Assembly (NCBI RefSeq): GCF_028764065.1
Contig: NZ_JACOFN010000003.1
Coordinates: 78,228 to 142,227 of the forward strand
Direction: 5' to 3'
Source of the DNA: Fructobacillus sp. CRL 2054
GTDB lineage: Bacteria; Bacillota; Bacilli; Lactobacillales; Lactobacillaceae
DNA: 64,000 nucleotides
Part shown: in pieces, positions 51,175 through 59,403 of the stretch
How positions within the stretch are numbered: position 1 is the first letter of the stretch
Layout: each line of letters begins with the position of its first letter
Made by a program: the position numbers and the translations under genes
Notes under the pieces: model-generated
The model's database searches: none
What the model was told of the DNA's origin: nothing
What the model saw: the letters and a program-made list of their open reading frames with translations, nothing else

Positions 51175-52478
51175 CTGCGCTTCCCCTCTTCTTTTTGATC
51201 ATCTCTTTGACCAGAAAGCACTAAGCTAGTCTTTTCAACCATCTTCTTTGCCAAAGTCGACACAGCATCTAAAGAAACCCCTTCAACTGCCTTCAGCAAA
51301 TCAGACGAAGAAATCGACTCTTCCGCTAGCATCTTTAATAGTCCTTCGACCGCTTGCCCTTGTGCGTGGTCCTCTAGTCGAATTCTATCGGACAACACGG
51401 CCTGCTTAGCCTGAGAAAAGCGCTCCGGCTCAACAGACTTTCCTTGAATTTTAACTAACTGCTCTCCTACCAAAGCCTTGATTCGTTCTGCTTGTTCTGG
51501 CCGGCATTCCGCCAATACGGTGATCAAGTTCAGGTCAACCTGTAGTCGAGATGAAATGTTATAAGCTAAGGACTCTTTCTCTCGAACTTCCGTGAAGAGA
51601 AGTGACGAAGGGCCCGCCCCAAACAACGAGTTTAAAACAAGGGCTGCTGCAATCTCATCCTTTTTAACAGGCAATTGATAGTTCATAATTGTTACCGCCT
51701 GTTGAAAACCAGCCACCTTAATCTTTTCTGAATTCTTCGCTTTCAAACGCGGTACATTAACAAAACGAGTCACCGATTCTAAGCTATCTTTCAACGGCCA
51801 AGAACGTAAAGCAGCCCTTAATTTATCCTCCTGAACAGCCCCATGTGTGAATAACAATCTTTCATCAGAATTCAACATCTCCGCGTAAGCCTCTTCTAGA
51901 TTTGAAACACTGAGTGCTTCAATCTCCGAAACGTCTCCAAGAATGGATTCCTGCAGCGCCTCATCTTCAAAGAGTCGAACACGTGATTCATCAAGGGCCT
52001 GGGCGACTTTATCATCCTGTCGGGACAAGATAGCCTGAATCAAGTTTTGCTTTTCAACAGATAGCAATGCGGGATTTTCCTCTAGGACTTTGAAATCGAG
52101 TCCAAAGGCCATCGAACGAAGAAAGTCAAAAACCCCTTCTAACACTTTTTGATCAGAGAGTCCTAAGTCCTTCAGGCACTCCTCCTTGACGAAGGTGATG
52201 GAGAAGAGAATTAGGTTCATATTTCCGTAGGCCAAGACCTTCACAGAATAGGAAGCACCGTATAGTTCCATCAGCTCTTTCGATACCGCCTGCTGGCTCG
52301 GATATTTCGTTGACGATACCGCCATCAAGTAGGAAAGCAAAGCTCGCGCACTTGTTGCATGCTTTCGGGCAGGCTGTGCAAAAGCCAGCATCATCACATT
52401 GCTATTAAACTGCTGACTATGAACCTGTTTGACACGGTAGCCCATGAATTCATCCGTCTTCATCATTTTTTCACCCAT
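51171..52478 (-). CDS. ymfF: M16 family peptidase-like protein YmfF (non-catalytic subunit)
   Basis: A 435-residue M16 homologue that lacks an HxxEH motif, so it is probably the structural partner of YmfH. It shares the C-terminal M16 region near residue 285 (FTEVREKESLAYNISS). No strong SD is seen, so the exact start among the clustered N-terminal methionines is uncertain. It follows the histidine-type transporter terminator. Confidence 0.87.
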   Translation of the reverse strand: MGEKMMKTDEFMGYRVKQVHSQQFNSNVMMLAFAQPARKHATSARALLSYLMAVSSTKYPSQQAVSKELMELYGASYSVKVLAYGNMNLILFSITFVKEECLKDLGLSDQKVLEGVFDFLRSMAFGLDFKVLEENPALLSVEKQNLIQAILSRQDDKVAQALDESRVRLFEDEALQESILGDVSEIEALSVSNLEEAYAEMLNSDERLLFTHGAVQEDKLRAALRSWPLKDSLESVTRFVNVPRLKAKNSEKIKVAGFQQAVTIMNYQLPVKKDEIAAALVLNSLFGAGPSSLLFTEVREKESLAYNISSRLQVDLNLITVLAECRPEQAERIKALVGEQLVKIQGKSVEPERFSQAKQAVLSDRIRLEDHAQGQAVEGLLKMLAEESISSSDLLKAVEGVSLDAVSTLAKKMVEKTSLVLSGQRDDQKEEGKRR

Positions 52479-52485
52479 TTCTGCT

Positions 52486-52521
52486 AAAAAAGTCGCTACC
52501 GGGATTCCAGCGCGACCTTTT
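52486..52521 (-). terminator. Terminator after the amino-acid transporter operon
   Basis: AAAAG-GTCGC / GCGACTTTTTT hairpin with one bulge, minus strand, directly before ymfF. Confidence 0.7.
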
Positions 52522-52529
52522 ATTATCTT

Positions 52530-53393
52530 CTATTTGTTTGAAAGATTACTACTTGTTTGGCCAAACCATTTTAGTTCCATTTGGTTAATATAACCAGATT
52601 TTTCAAGTTTAGCAAGCTGTTCATTCACAGCCTTCTTTAACTTTTTATCGCCCTTTCGGAAGGCAACGACATCGTCTGCCACCGTATAGCCACCTGTCAT
52701 AATTTGATAATCATCTGGATTAGCTTGGTGCTTGATGTAATAACGGGCATAATCTTCGTCAACCAAAAGGCCGGTAATACGGTTAGCATTCAAATCCGTA
52801 AAGGCCTTGTCAAAGGTATCATAGCCAACCGCCTTGTTGCCAGAAACATACTTTTTCAAAACAGATGGTTCATTGTTAAAGGCTGTTTCGCCAGAAGAAC
52901 CAGTTTGAAGTCCAAGAACCTTCCCTTTCATTTCTGGGAAAGAACGAACACCTGAGCTCTTCTTAACAACTAGGGCTAAACGAGCACGGTGATAGGTCGT
53001 TGAAAAGGCAACCTGCTTAGCACGCTCAGGTGTCTTCGTATAACCATTCCAAAGGGCATCAATATTACCCGTGTTCAATTCCGTTTCCTTCATCGACCAG
53101 TCAATTGGCTGCCAGTTCACCTTAATACCAAGGTTTGAAAAGACTTTTTCGGCCAAATCAACATCAAAACCAACAATTTTACCTGAACTATCACGGAAGC
53201 CCATTGGCACAAAGGTATCATCAAGTCCAATCGTAATTGACTTCTTTTCCTTAATTTCCGACCACTTATCTTCGCGAGCAACACCCGTTCCTGAATTCGG
53301 TTGTGCAATAACAAAAATCGCCCAGCCGACCAGTGCAAAAAACACAAGCGAAACAATTGAATTCACCACAATCTTTTTCTTCATCGAAATCAT
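52530..53393 (-). CDS. hisX: Amino-acid (probably histidine) binding protein, membrane-anchored
   Basis: A 287-residue family 3 solute-binding protein: ITIGLDDTFVPMGFRDSSGKIVGFDVDLAEKV near residue 51, GLQTGSSGE near 165. The N-terminus has a hydrophobic helix (about 9-30) and no cysteine before or after it, so it is not a lipoprotein. Shares an ATGA overlap with the ATPase gene. The histidine assignment comes from the T-box of the operon. Confidence 0.85.
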   Translation of the reverse strand: MISMKKKIVVNSIVSLVFFALVGWAIFVIAQPNSGTGVAREDKWSEIKEKKSITIGLDDTFVPMGFRDSSGKIVGFDVDLAEKVFSNLGIKVNWQPIDWSMKETELNTGNIDALWNGYTKTPERAKQVAFSTTYHRARLALVVKKSSGVRSFPEMKGKVLGLQTGSSGETAFNNEPSVLKKYVSGNKAVGYDTFDKAFTDLNANRITGLLVDEDYARYYIKHQANPDDYQIMTGGYTVADDVVAFRKGDKKLKKAVNEQLAKLEKSGYINQMELKWFGQTSSNLSNK

Positions 53394-54028
53394 TTCTGAA
53401 CCTCTTTTTCAAAGTCGAAGGTTTCATCTGCGACTTTGTCCGCAAAAGGTAAATCGTGGGTGACCACTAATTGGCTAACCCCTTCTTTTTTCAAAGAAAG
53501 CATGATATCAATCACCTGTTCCGTAGCCTTTTCATCTAAACCAGAAGTTGGCTCATCATAGGCAATCACTTGGGGATCCATCGCCAAAGCGCGAGCAATC
53601 CCAACACGCTGCTTCTGTCCACCGGAAAGCTGGTAGGGATAAAGGTTCGCCTGTTCGGTCAACCCTAACTTAGCTAACAAATCATCTGTTTTCTTATCAG
53701 CCTCTGCACGACTAACTTTTTTCACATTTATAGGCGCCAGATTAATGTTCTCACGCACCGTTAAGTGCGGAAAAAGATTGAAGTCTTGGAAAATCAATCC
53801 AATCTGCGAAGTCATGGCAGGATCAGACACATCATATTCTTTCCCATTCATGACTACCTGCCCGGATTGTGCTTCTTCCAAACCAGTCAACGTCTTAATC
53901 AGCGTTGTTTTCCCAATTCCTGAAGGTCCAAGAATGGCTAAGATTTCGCCATCTTTTAATGTCATGGACAAATCTTTAAAAATAACTTTATCGCCATACT
54001 GCTTTGATAAGTCTTTGATTTCAATCAT
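53390..54028 (-). CDS. hisZ: Amino-acid (probably histidine) ABC transporter ATP-binding protein
   Basis: A 212-residue ATPase: Walker A GPSGIGKTT near residue 33, Q-loop FQDFNLFPHLTV near 80, LSGGQKQR near 130, Walker B VIAYDEPTSGLDE near 151, H-loop VTHD near 188. A little shorter than the 240-residue norm. ATG 54028 follows GGAGG by five bases. Middle gene of the three-gene importer. Confidence 0.88.
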   Translation of the reverse strand: MIEIKDLSKQYGDKVIFKDLSMTLKDGEILAILGPSGIGKTTLIKTLTGLEEAQSGQVVMNGKEYDVSDPAMTSQIGLIFQDFNLFPHLTVRENINLAPINVKKVSRAEADKKTDDLLAKLGLTEQANLYPYQLSGGQKQRVGIARALAMDPQVIAYDEPTSGLDEKATEQVIDIMLSLKKEGVSQLVVTHDLPFADKVADETFDFEKEVQK

Positions 54029-54030
54029 AA

Positions 54031-54672
54031 TTACCTCCAAACATTCAGGCGCTTTTCACTGCGACGCAGAATAATCGTCACAATGGCCGTCATCAGCAAG
54101 TACAAAACCCCAACAATCAAGTAAGGAACAAGGGTGACGTCACGTGATGCCGCAATTTGTCCAGCTCGTAGAATATCGCCCAATCCAATCACATAAATCA
54201 ATGAGGTATCCTTAACCAAGTTCACCACTTCATTTCCAAAGGCTGGCACAACAATCTTAATCACCTGAGGAAGGATAATCTTGAAGAAAGTCTGCGACTT
54301 TGAAAATCCCAAGACCTTAGCCGCGTCAAACTGGCCCTGTGGAATCGATTGCAAACCACCACGGAAGATTTCCGCTAGGTAGGCGCCATAGTTGATAATA
54401 AAGGCAAAGGCAGCCGACTCAAAGCGTGTAAAAGGAACCCCCACCATTGCGAGACCATAATAAATAAAAATCAATTGTAGAAGCAAGGGCGTTCCACGCA
54501 TAATCCAGATATAACCATTTACCAACCAACGAATGGTAAAGTATGGTGATTTCATTCCTAAGGAAGCCAGAATTCCCAAAGGAATTGATCCAATGATGGT
54601 AATAAAGAAAACACCAAGTGTCATTTGTAACCCGGACAAAATTCCGGGTAAGAAAGTCAACATATTTTCCAT
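54031..54672 (-). CDS. hisY: Amino-acid (probably histidine) ABC transporter permease
   Basis: A 213-residue polar amino-acid permease with about five membrane helices and the EAA loop IFRGGLQSIPQGQFDAAKVLGFS near residue 105. AGGAG precedes ATG. First gene behind the T-box, so the order is permease, ATPase, binding protein. Confidence 0.9.
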   Translation of the reverse strand: MENMLTFLPGILSGLQMTLGVFFITIIGSIPLGILASLGMKSPYFTIRWLVNGYIWIMRGTPLLLQLIFIYYGLAMVGVPFTRFESAAFAFIINYGAYLAEIFRGGLQSIPQGQFDAAKVLGFSKSQTFFKIILPQVIKIVVPAFGNEVVNLVKDTSLIYVIGLGDILRAGQIAASRDVTLVPYLIVGVLYLLMTAIVTIILRRSEKRLNVWR

Positions 54673-54689
54673 TTCGTTCTCCTACTTTA

Positions 54690-54955
54690 ACAACATATAA
54701 AAAGCCCTCTAAGCAAACTGCTTAGAGGGCGTATAGACGCGGTCCCACCTCATTATTGCCTATCTATTACTAGATAAGCCTCAAAACGTTAATAAAAACG
54801 TTCGTGCGTAACGGGCACAACCGATGTTAGCTACTGTAATATTCACTAACACACTCCTAGGTGTGTTTCATTATTAAGCCTTACTTACTCTCAATCACCG
54901 TAAGCTTCCTGAAAAGAACTAAATAATTACTCGCCTAATCCACGATTTAACTTGC
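54690..54955 (-). ncRNA. T-box riboswitch, histidine specific
   Basis: The minus strand carries the T-box core AGGTGGGACCGCG (54738-54750) and a terminator stem GCCCTCTAAGC / GCTTAGAGGGC with T5 (54696-54730). Stem I shows the loop-E pair AGTA (54928-54931) and GAA (54867-54869) enclosing an ATTATT/AATAAT helix. The specifier after GAA-A reads CAC (54863-54865), histidine. The variable T-box base is G (54744), complementary to discriminator C73, which is special to tRNA-His. Uncharged tRNA-His would allow transporter expression. Confidence 0.9.
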
Positions 54956-54958
54956 TTA

Positions 54959-54987
54959 ATTATAACGGGGCGAAGAGCACAATGCAA
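54959..54987 (-). promoter_or_regulatory. Promoter of the T-box operon
   Basis: TTGCAT (54982-54987), 17-base spacer, TATAAT (54959-54964) on the minus strand; it lies just before the mreD stop. Confidence 0.8.
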
Positions 54988-54989
54988 GC

Positions 54990-55514
54990 TCAAACAATTC
55001 GCTGTAACAATGACCAAGCTGGATAATAGAAAATCGCAGCAACAATCAAGTTTAAGAATACCGTTGGTAACAGAAGGTAAACAAAGAAAGACAAAATTGA
55101 TAAATTAGCAGAACCAATTAGGTAACCAGATAAAAAGGTCACAATCAGATAAACAACCTGTCCAATTAACAACAGCAGCAAACCAGACATCATCTTCTCA
55201 TCAAAGAAGGGGCGAAGTTTTTCCATCATCAATGTACCCAGTAAAAAGGCAATCGTATAAGTTCCCAAGATACCGGTATAAAAAATATCAAATAGTACAC
55301 CGAAAATGACAACGTAAACGTAGTATGGCAAAGACTTGTACGCTCCAAATTGAATGGCGTAAAAGAGCCAAGTAAAGGTCAGCATTGGGATGGTGTGGAA
55401 AGGCTCTTTCATTAAGAATCCCAAGGAAGCAGCCAAATTACCGTCTACTAAAAATAGAACCAAGAGGATTAATGGGAAAATAAATTGAAAACGTATAAAT
55501 TGCCAACCTGCCAT
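54990..55514 (-). CDS. mreD: Rod shape-determining protein MreD
   Basis: A 174-residue very hydrophobic protein with about five membrane helices, located directly after mreC with no gap. Sequence conservation of MreD is low; the call rests on size, topology (AFLLGTLMMEKLRPFF loop) and the mreBCD order. Confidence 0.88.
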   Translation of the reverse strand: MAGWQFIRFQFIFPLILLVLFLVDGNLAASLGFLMKEPFHTIPMLTFTWLFYAIQFGAYKSLPYYVYVVIFGVLFDIFYTGILGTYTIAFLLGTLMMEKLRPFFDEKMMSGLLLLLIGQVVYLIVTFLSGYLIGSANLSILSFFVYLLLPTVFLNLIVAAIFYYPAWSLLQRIV

Positions 55515-56369
55515 TTAGGACTCCATACTACTTTTTGCAACTAGAACCGTTGAGATTTTTGAAAGGTCAGACGAAGGTTCAATGTAAATCTTCTTTGACA
55601 GTCCATAAGAATCCGTTGTCACTTCAGAGATCTTTCCAACCAACAAACCAGAAGGCACACGTACTCCCAATCCGGAAGTAACCACCGTATCACCCTTATT
55701 CACATTCGCTGTGTTTGATACAGAACCCATGACAAGCATCTTCTTATCCGCATCATAGTCTGTAATAATTCCATTCGTATCACCAGCAGACCCCTTAACG
55801 GTGATGGCAATCTGGTTGGTATCTTCCGTAGTGTTTGAAATCAAGGTAACCTTTGAGTTAACAGTGTTTACTTCGGAAACCAGGCCGATGATTCCTGAAT
55901 CACCAAGGACGGGCATCCCCTTCTTAATTCCGGACTTAGCACCCTTATCAATAACTAATTGGGAGTTCCAAGTGGTTGGTGAACGGGAAATTGTCACAGC
56001 TGAAATGGTTTCATAATCAGTTAGAGTCTTTTTCAAATCAAGCTGCTTCTTCAGTGATTGATTCTCTTCTTCAACTGTTTGTAATTTCACCTTGTTTTCT
56101 GCATAACCATCTAGCTTTGATTTTAAAGCCTTGTTTTCAGAAAAAGTATTCAATAAGTTCGCCAAAGAATTTGCTCGGTTACCAACAGCATTCGTTGGTA
56201 TTGAAATGATTTTGGCAGCTCCCCCAGTAAGATCGTTCACTGCTCGCTGGAAGAAAGGTGGATTATTCGTTCTCTTTGCCCACCAGTTAGAACCGACAAT
56301 CAAGCCGACTACAACTAGGAACCCCACCATCAATAAGACAACCGTCTTAGATGAAAAGATTTTACGCAT
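55515..56369 (-). CDS. mreC: Rod shape-determining protein MreC
   Basis: A 284-residue protein with one N-terminal membrane helix (about 8-28), a coiled coil (about 70-110, rich in Lys/Glu/Gln) and the beta-barrel domain with SPTTWNSQLVIDKG near 130 and GDTVVTSGLG near 225. It scaffolds the lateral wall synthesis complex. Between mreB and mreD. Confidence 0.94.
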   Translation of the reverse strand: MRKIFSSKTVVLLMVGFLVVVGLIVGSNWWAKRTNNPPFFQRAVNDLTGGAAKIISIPTNAVGNRANSLANLLNTFSENKALKSKLDGYAENKVKLQTVEEENQSLKKQLDLKKTLTDYETISAVTISRSPTTWNSQLVIDKGAKSGIKKGMPVLGDSGIIGLVSEVNTVNSKVTLISNTTEDTNQIAITVKGSAGDTNGIITDYDADKKMLVMGSVSNTANVNKGDTVVTSGLGVRVPSGLLVGKISEVTTDSYGLSKKIYIEPSSDLSKISTVLVAKSSMES

Positions 56370-56397
56370 GCTTTGATTCTCCTCTGCGCTTATAAAT

Positions 56398-56424
56398 AAA
56401 AGCGTAGCGCAAGCGCTACGCTTT
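56398..56424 (-). terminator. Hairpin between mreB and mreC
   Basis: AAAGCGTAGCGC / GCGCTACGCTTT with a short TTTTATTTAT tail; may attenuate mreCD relative to mreB. Confidence 0.6.
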
Positions 56425-56435
56425 CTTTAAAAACA

Positions 56436-57443
56436 TTAGTTTCGGCGCAAGACTTCAAGTGACTTCAATGATTCACCAACACCCTTAACAACGGCATCCA
56501 TTGGGTCTTCTGCAACATGTACAGAAACCTTAGTAACACCTTCAATAATTTCAGGCAAGCCCTTCAACTGAGCACCACCACCGGTCAAAACCATTCCGTG
56601 GTCGATAACATCGGCTGCAATTTCAGGTTGTGTTGATTCCAAAGTTTCACGAATTGCATTCACAATTTCGTTAATTGGATCTTGGATAGCCTGTGCAATA
56701 TCAATGGCAGGAACTTCAACAGTCTTTGGAAGACCAGTCAACAAGTCACGTCCACGTGCAGTACATGCAGGCAACGTCTTTGCTTCTTCAAGTGAAACAG
56801 TTCCCACTTCAATCTTCAAACGCTCAGCAGTTGATTCACCAATTGCCAAGTTGTTGTTGTTGCGAACATAAGAAATAATGGCTTCGTTCAACTTATCACC
56901 GGCAAAACGAGTTGAACGCGCAGAAACAATTCCACCAAGTGAAATTGTAGCAACGTCCGTTGTCCCACCACCAAAGTCAACAACCATTGAACCAGTAGGT
57001 TCCATAACTGGCAAACCAGCACCAATAGCGGCTGCAAATGGTTCGTCCAATACGTAGGCATCGCGGGCGCCAGCCACACGAGCAGCATCGATAACCGCAC
57101 GACGTTCAACGGCAGTAATCTTTGCTGGAACACCCAAGGTAACAAAAGGCTTTCCAACACGGCCACCAAGTGCCTTCTTCATGTAATATGAAATCATTGC
57201 AACAGTCGTGTCGTAGTCAGCAATGACACCGTCGCGCATTGGACGGATTGCTGCAATTGATGCAGGTGTACGGCCAAGCATATCACGGGCCTCTTCACCA
57301 ACTGCGATAATTTCATTGGTCTCAGTATTACGTGCTACAACTGAAGGTTCACGGAGTACGATTCCCTTACCTTCAACGTATACATAAGTGTTGCTGGTTC
57401 CTAAATCGATACCGATATTATGTTGTCCAAATGATAATGCCAC
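56436..57443 (-). CDS. mreB: Actin-like rod shape protein MreB
   Basis: A 335-residue actin homologue: phosphate 1 motif IGIDLGTSNTYVY near residue 9, connect 1 and phosphate 2 VVDFGGGTTDVA near 154, adenosine motif LTGGGAQLKGL near 285. I prefer the GTG at 57443, which has GAGAGG seven bases upstream; a TTG five codons earlier is possible. Codon bias is high. Leads mreBCD. Confidence 0.95.
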   Translation of the reverse strand: MALSFGQHNIGIDLGTSNTYVYVEGKGIVLREPSVVARNTETNEIIAVGEEARDMLGRTPASIAAIRPMRDGVIADYDTTVAMISYYMKKALGGRVGKPFVTLGVPAKITAVERRAVIDAARVAGARDAYVLDEPFAAAIGAGLPVMEPTGSMVVDFGGGTTDVATISLGGIVSARSTRFAGDKLNEAIISYVRNNNNLAIGESTAERLKIEVGTVSLEEAKTLPACTARGRDLLTGLPKTVEVPAIDIAQAIQDPINEIVNAIRETLESTQPEIAADVIDHGMVLTGGGAQLKGLPEIIEGVTKVSVHVAEDPMDAVVKGVGESLKSLEVLRRN

Positions 57444-57538
57444 AATCTTGCCTCTCAATTAGGGCCAAGCCGATAGCTGGCCATTTTTAATTTACTTTAC
57501 TTGCTAATATTGTAGCACAAAACATTACTAGGAACACC

Positions 57539-57712
57539 CTATTTTGCGCGAACGTAAGTGACTTTACCAGCCCGGTGAGCAATGCCTCGAACTGTGTTTT
57601 GATAGGGAAATGCTGACCAGGCCTTTTGAAAGGCAGGAAAGTTTTCGGGACCAATTTCAATTTCTTCGATATTACCGTCTTTTAAGTCGATTAAGGCTTT
57701 TTCATAGTCCAT
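57539..57712 (-). CDS. Small uncharacterised protein between miaA and mreB
   Basis: A 57-residue ORF beginning MDYEKALIDLKDGN and ending TYVRAK, with an AAGGAG site in the end of miaA and only four bases after the miaA stop. Mixed acidic and aromatic composition, no membrane segment. I do not recognise the family with confidence; the SD, tight spacing and sensible composition support a real gene. Confidence 0.65.
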   Translation of the reverse strand: MDYEKALIDLKDGNIEEIEIGPENFPAFQKAWSAFPYQNTVRGIAHRAGKVTYVRAK

Positions 57713-57716
57713 TTAC

Positions 57717-58619
57717 TTACTCCTTGTTTAATAAAAAGTCATGAACGTGCGTTGTCGCTTCAACCACACGATTCTCACCATTAATCCATTCAAGCCCATC
57801 AATTTGATGGCGCCAATAAGTTAATTGCCGTTTCGCATACCTTCTTGAATCCTGTTGAATATCGGCAATGACCTGTTCAAGGCTGAGATTCCCATCAAAA
57901 TAAGGATAGAATTCCTTATAACCAATTCCCCGTCCCGCTTGAAGATTTATTCCTCCAGCATTATAAAGTAATCGGGCTTCCTTCTCTAGTCCCTTTTCAA
58001 CCATGGTGTGCACCCGTTGATTAATTCGCTCGTAGAGAACCTCTCTAGGCCAATCAATCGCTAAAACAAGGCTATCATATTGCGGACGCACTGTGACATC
58101 CTCTTTAATTCCGTGTCGAGCAATTTGTAAGGCTCGAATTACACGGGATTTATTATTTAAATCAACACGGTTGACTAAATCAGCATCCGCACTGCCTTTT
58201 AGTTCCTGCACCAAATCCTTTAAATCCTTTTTCTGATCAATTGCGACCTCTTCAGCGACCGAGGGCGCAAAGTCTAGTTGTTGCTGGCCTAATAAAGCCT
58301 TAATATAAAAGCCAGTACCGCCAACTATAATCGGTACCTTACCTCGGCTTGCAACTTCGGCAATTGCTTTATCCGCATCTTCAACGAATTCCGCAACCGA
58401 ATAATCAGCATCAAAGGGAACTATATCAATTAAGTGTTGAGGGCCACGCTTCAGTTCTTCCTCACTAGCCTTAGCTGTCCCGATGTCTAATTGCTGATAA
58501 ACCTGAAGAGAATCAGCCGATATGAGCTCACCGTGATACTGTTCGGCTAAATCCATTGCTAGATCTGATTTTCCAGAAGCAGTCGGTCCGGCAATCACAA
58601 TGACTTTGATTTTTTTCAT
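57717..58619 (-). CDS. miaA: tRNA dimethylallyltransferase
   Basis: A 300-residue enzyme adding the i6A37 group to UNN-decoding tRNAs. P-loop GPTASGKSDLA near residue 10, SADSLQVYQQLDIGTAKA near 34, GGTGFYIKALL near 99 and GIGYKEF near 236 are diagnostic. ATG 58619 has GAAAGG upstream; another ATG five codons earlier has none. Confidence 0.95.
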   Translation of the reverse strand: MKKIKVIVIAGPTASGKSDLAMDLAEQYHGELISADSLQVYQQLDIGTAKASEEELKRGPQHLIDIVPFDADYSVAEFVEDADKAIAEVASRGKVPIIVGGTGFYIKALLGQQQLDFAPSVAEEVAIDQKKDLKDLVQELKGSADADLVNRVDLNNKSRVIRALQIARHGIKEDVTVRPQYDSLVLAIDWPREVLYERINQRVHTMVEKGLEKEARLLYNAGGINLQAGRGIGYKEFYPYFDGNLSLEQVIADIQQDSRRYAKRQLTYWRHQIDGLEWINGENRVVEATTHVHDFLLNKE

Positions 58620-58644
58620 TTCAGTGCCTTTCATGGTCTAACCG

Positions 58645-58673
58645 TTTACAAATGTCATAAAATAAACGATAAT
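58645..58673 (+). promoter_or_regulatory. Promoter of the DUF3042 gene
   Basis: TTTACA (58645-58650), 17-base spacer, GATAAT (58668-58673), then AAGGAG before ATG 58704. Confidence 0.6.
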
Positions 58674-58703
58674 AAGTAGGATATAAATAAAAAGGAGATT
58701 GTT

Positions 58704-58889
58704 ATGGCTAAGGGATTTAAGTCAGGTGTTGCAACAGGAATTCTTGGTTCTGCTATTGCTGCTGCCGCAACCGCATTTGGTTACAAGAAGGCCGTTGTTG
58801 CTCCTCAACAAAAGGCTGAAGAAGAATACGAAGAAGTTTCAAAGCAAGCTGTTCGTCGTTCAAAGGCTGCACACCAATCACGTTTCTAA
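58704..58889 (+). CDS. DUF3042 family small protein
   Basis: A 61-residue protein: a glycine/alanine-rich hydrophobic N-terminal helix (about 8-27) followed by a charged Lys/Glu tail ending QSRF. This matches DUF3042, a Lactobacillales protein often encoded near miaA. Codons are highly biased, suggesting abundant expression. Function unknown; likely membrane-associated. Confidence 0.85.
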   Translation: MAKGFKSGVATGILGSAIAAAATAFGYKKAVVAPQQKAEEEYEEVSKQAVRRSKAAHQSRF

Positions 58890-58899
58890 AACTGATAAA

Positions 58900-58932
58900 T
58901 AAAAAGAATCGCTCAAGGGCGATTCTTTTTTT
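58900..58932. terminator. Bidirectional terminator between DUF3042 and rhodanese genes
   Basis: AAAAGAATCGC / GCGATTCTTTTTTT hairpin between convergent stops. Confidence 0.88.
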
Positions 58933-58938
58933 ATGCTC

Positions 58939-59340
58939 TTAGCGATTTTTTCTAGCAGTGTATTGACGGAATCCACCTGCCATCAAGTAAAGGTTTTCCT
59001 TAGTAAAACCTTCCTTACGCAAACGCTTGGCAACACCCAAGGCATTACCCAATGTATCCCCGTACACAAAGACTGGAATATCTTGACGTAAACCAGACTT
59101 ACCTTGTGAAAAAGTCATTGCTGGCATATTACGTGCGCCACGTAGGTGGGAACGCTTAAATGGTTGCTTCTCACGCACATCAATCAATTGACCGTGCACT
59201 TCTTCTTGCTTTGCAATGAAGGCATCCGCCTTTAAGACAGTTGCACGTTGGCGAGCTAAGAACTTTGAAGTCAAAGATGAGACAACGTAGAAAAGTAAGA
59301 AGAAAGTTAAAACAAGGGTAATGGTGTTTAAAATTTGCAT
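58939..59340 (-). CDS. Membrane-anchored rhodanese-like protein lacking the catalytic cysteine
   Basis: A 133-residue protein with an N-terminal membrane helix (about 4-24) and a rhodanese domain: LIDVREKQPFKRSHLRGARNMP near residue 53 and LMAGGFRQY near 118. The active-site loop reads VYGDTLGNA where active enzymes have CxxGxR, so the sulfur-carrying cysteine is missing and sulfurtransfer is unlikely. ATG 59340 follows TTGGAGAG. Similar anchored proteins occur near glk/miaA in lactobacilli. Confidence 0.85.
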   Translation of the reverse strand: MQILNTITLVLTFFLLFYVVSSLTSKFLARQRATVLKADAFIAKQEEVHGQLIDVREKQPFKRSHLRGARNMPAMTFSQGKSGLRQDIPVFVYGDTLGNALGVAKRLRKEGFTKENLYLMAGGFRQYTARKNR

Positions 59341-59403
59341 TATTCTCTCCAAAAAAGATGATAAAGCCATTATAACCGACTTTTGGAGTCAGTTGGAAAA
59401 AAT

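Noticed and set aside
54863..54866. Threonine (ACA) as T-box specifier
   Set aside because: One-base shift is possible by eye, but the G at the discriminator-pairing position fits tRNA-His C73 and not the usual tRNA-Thr end.
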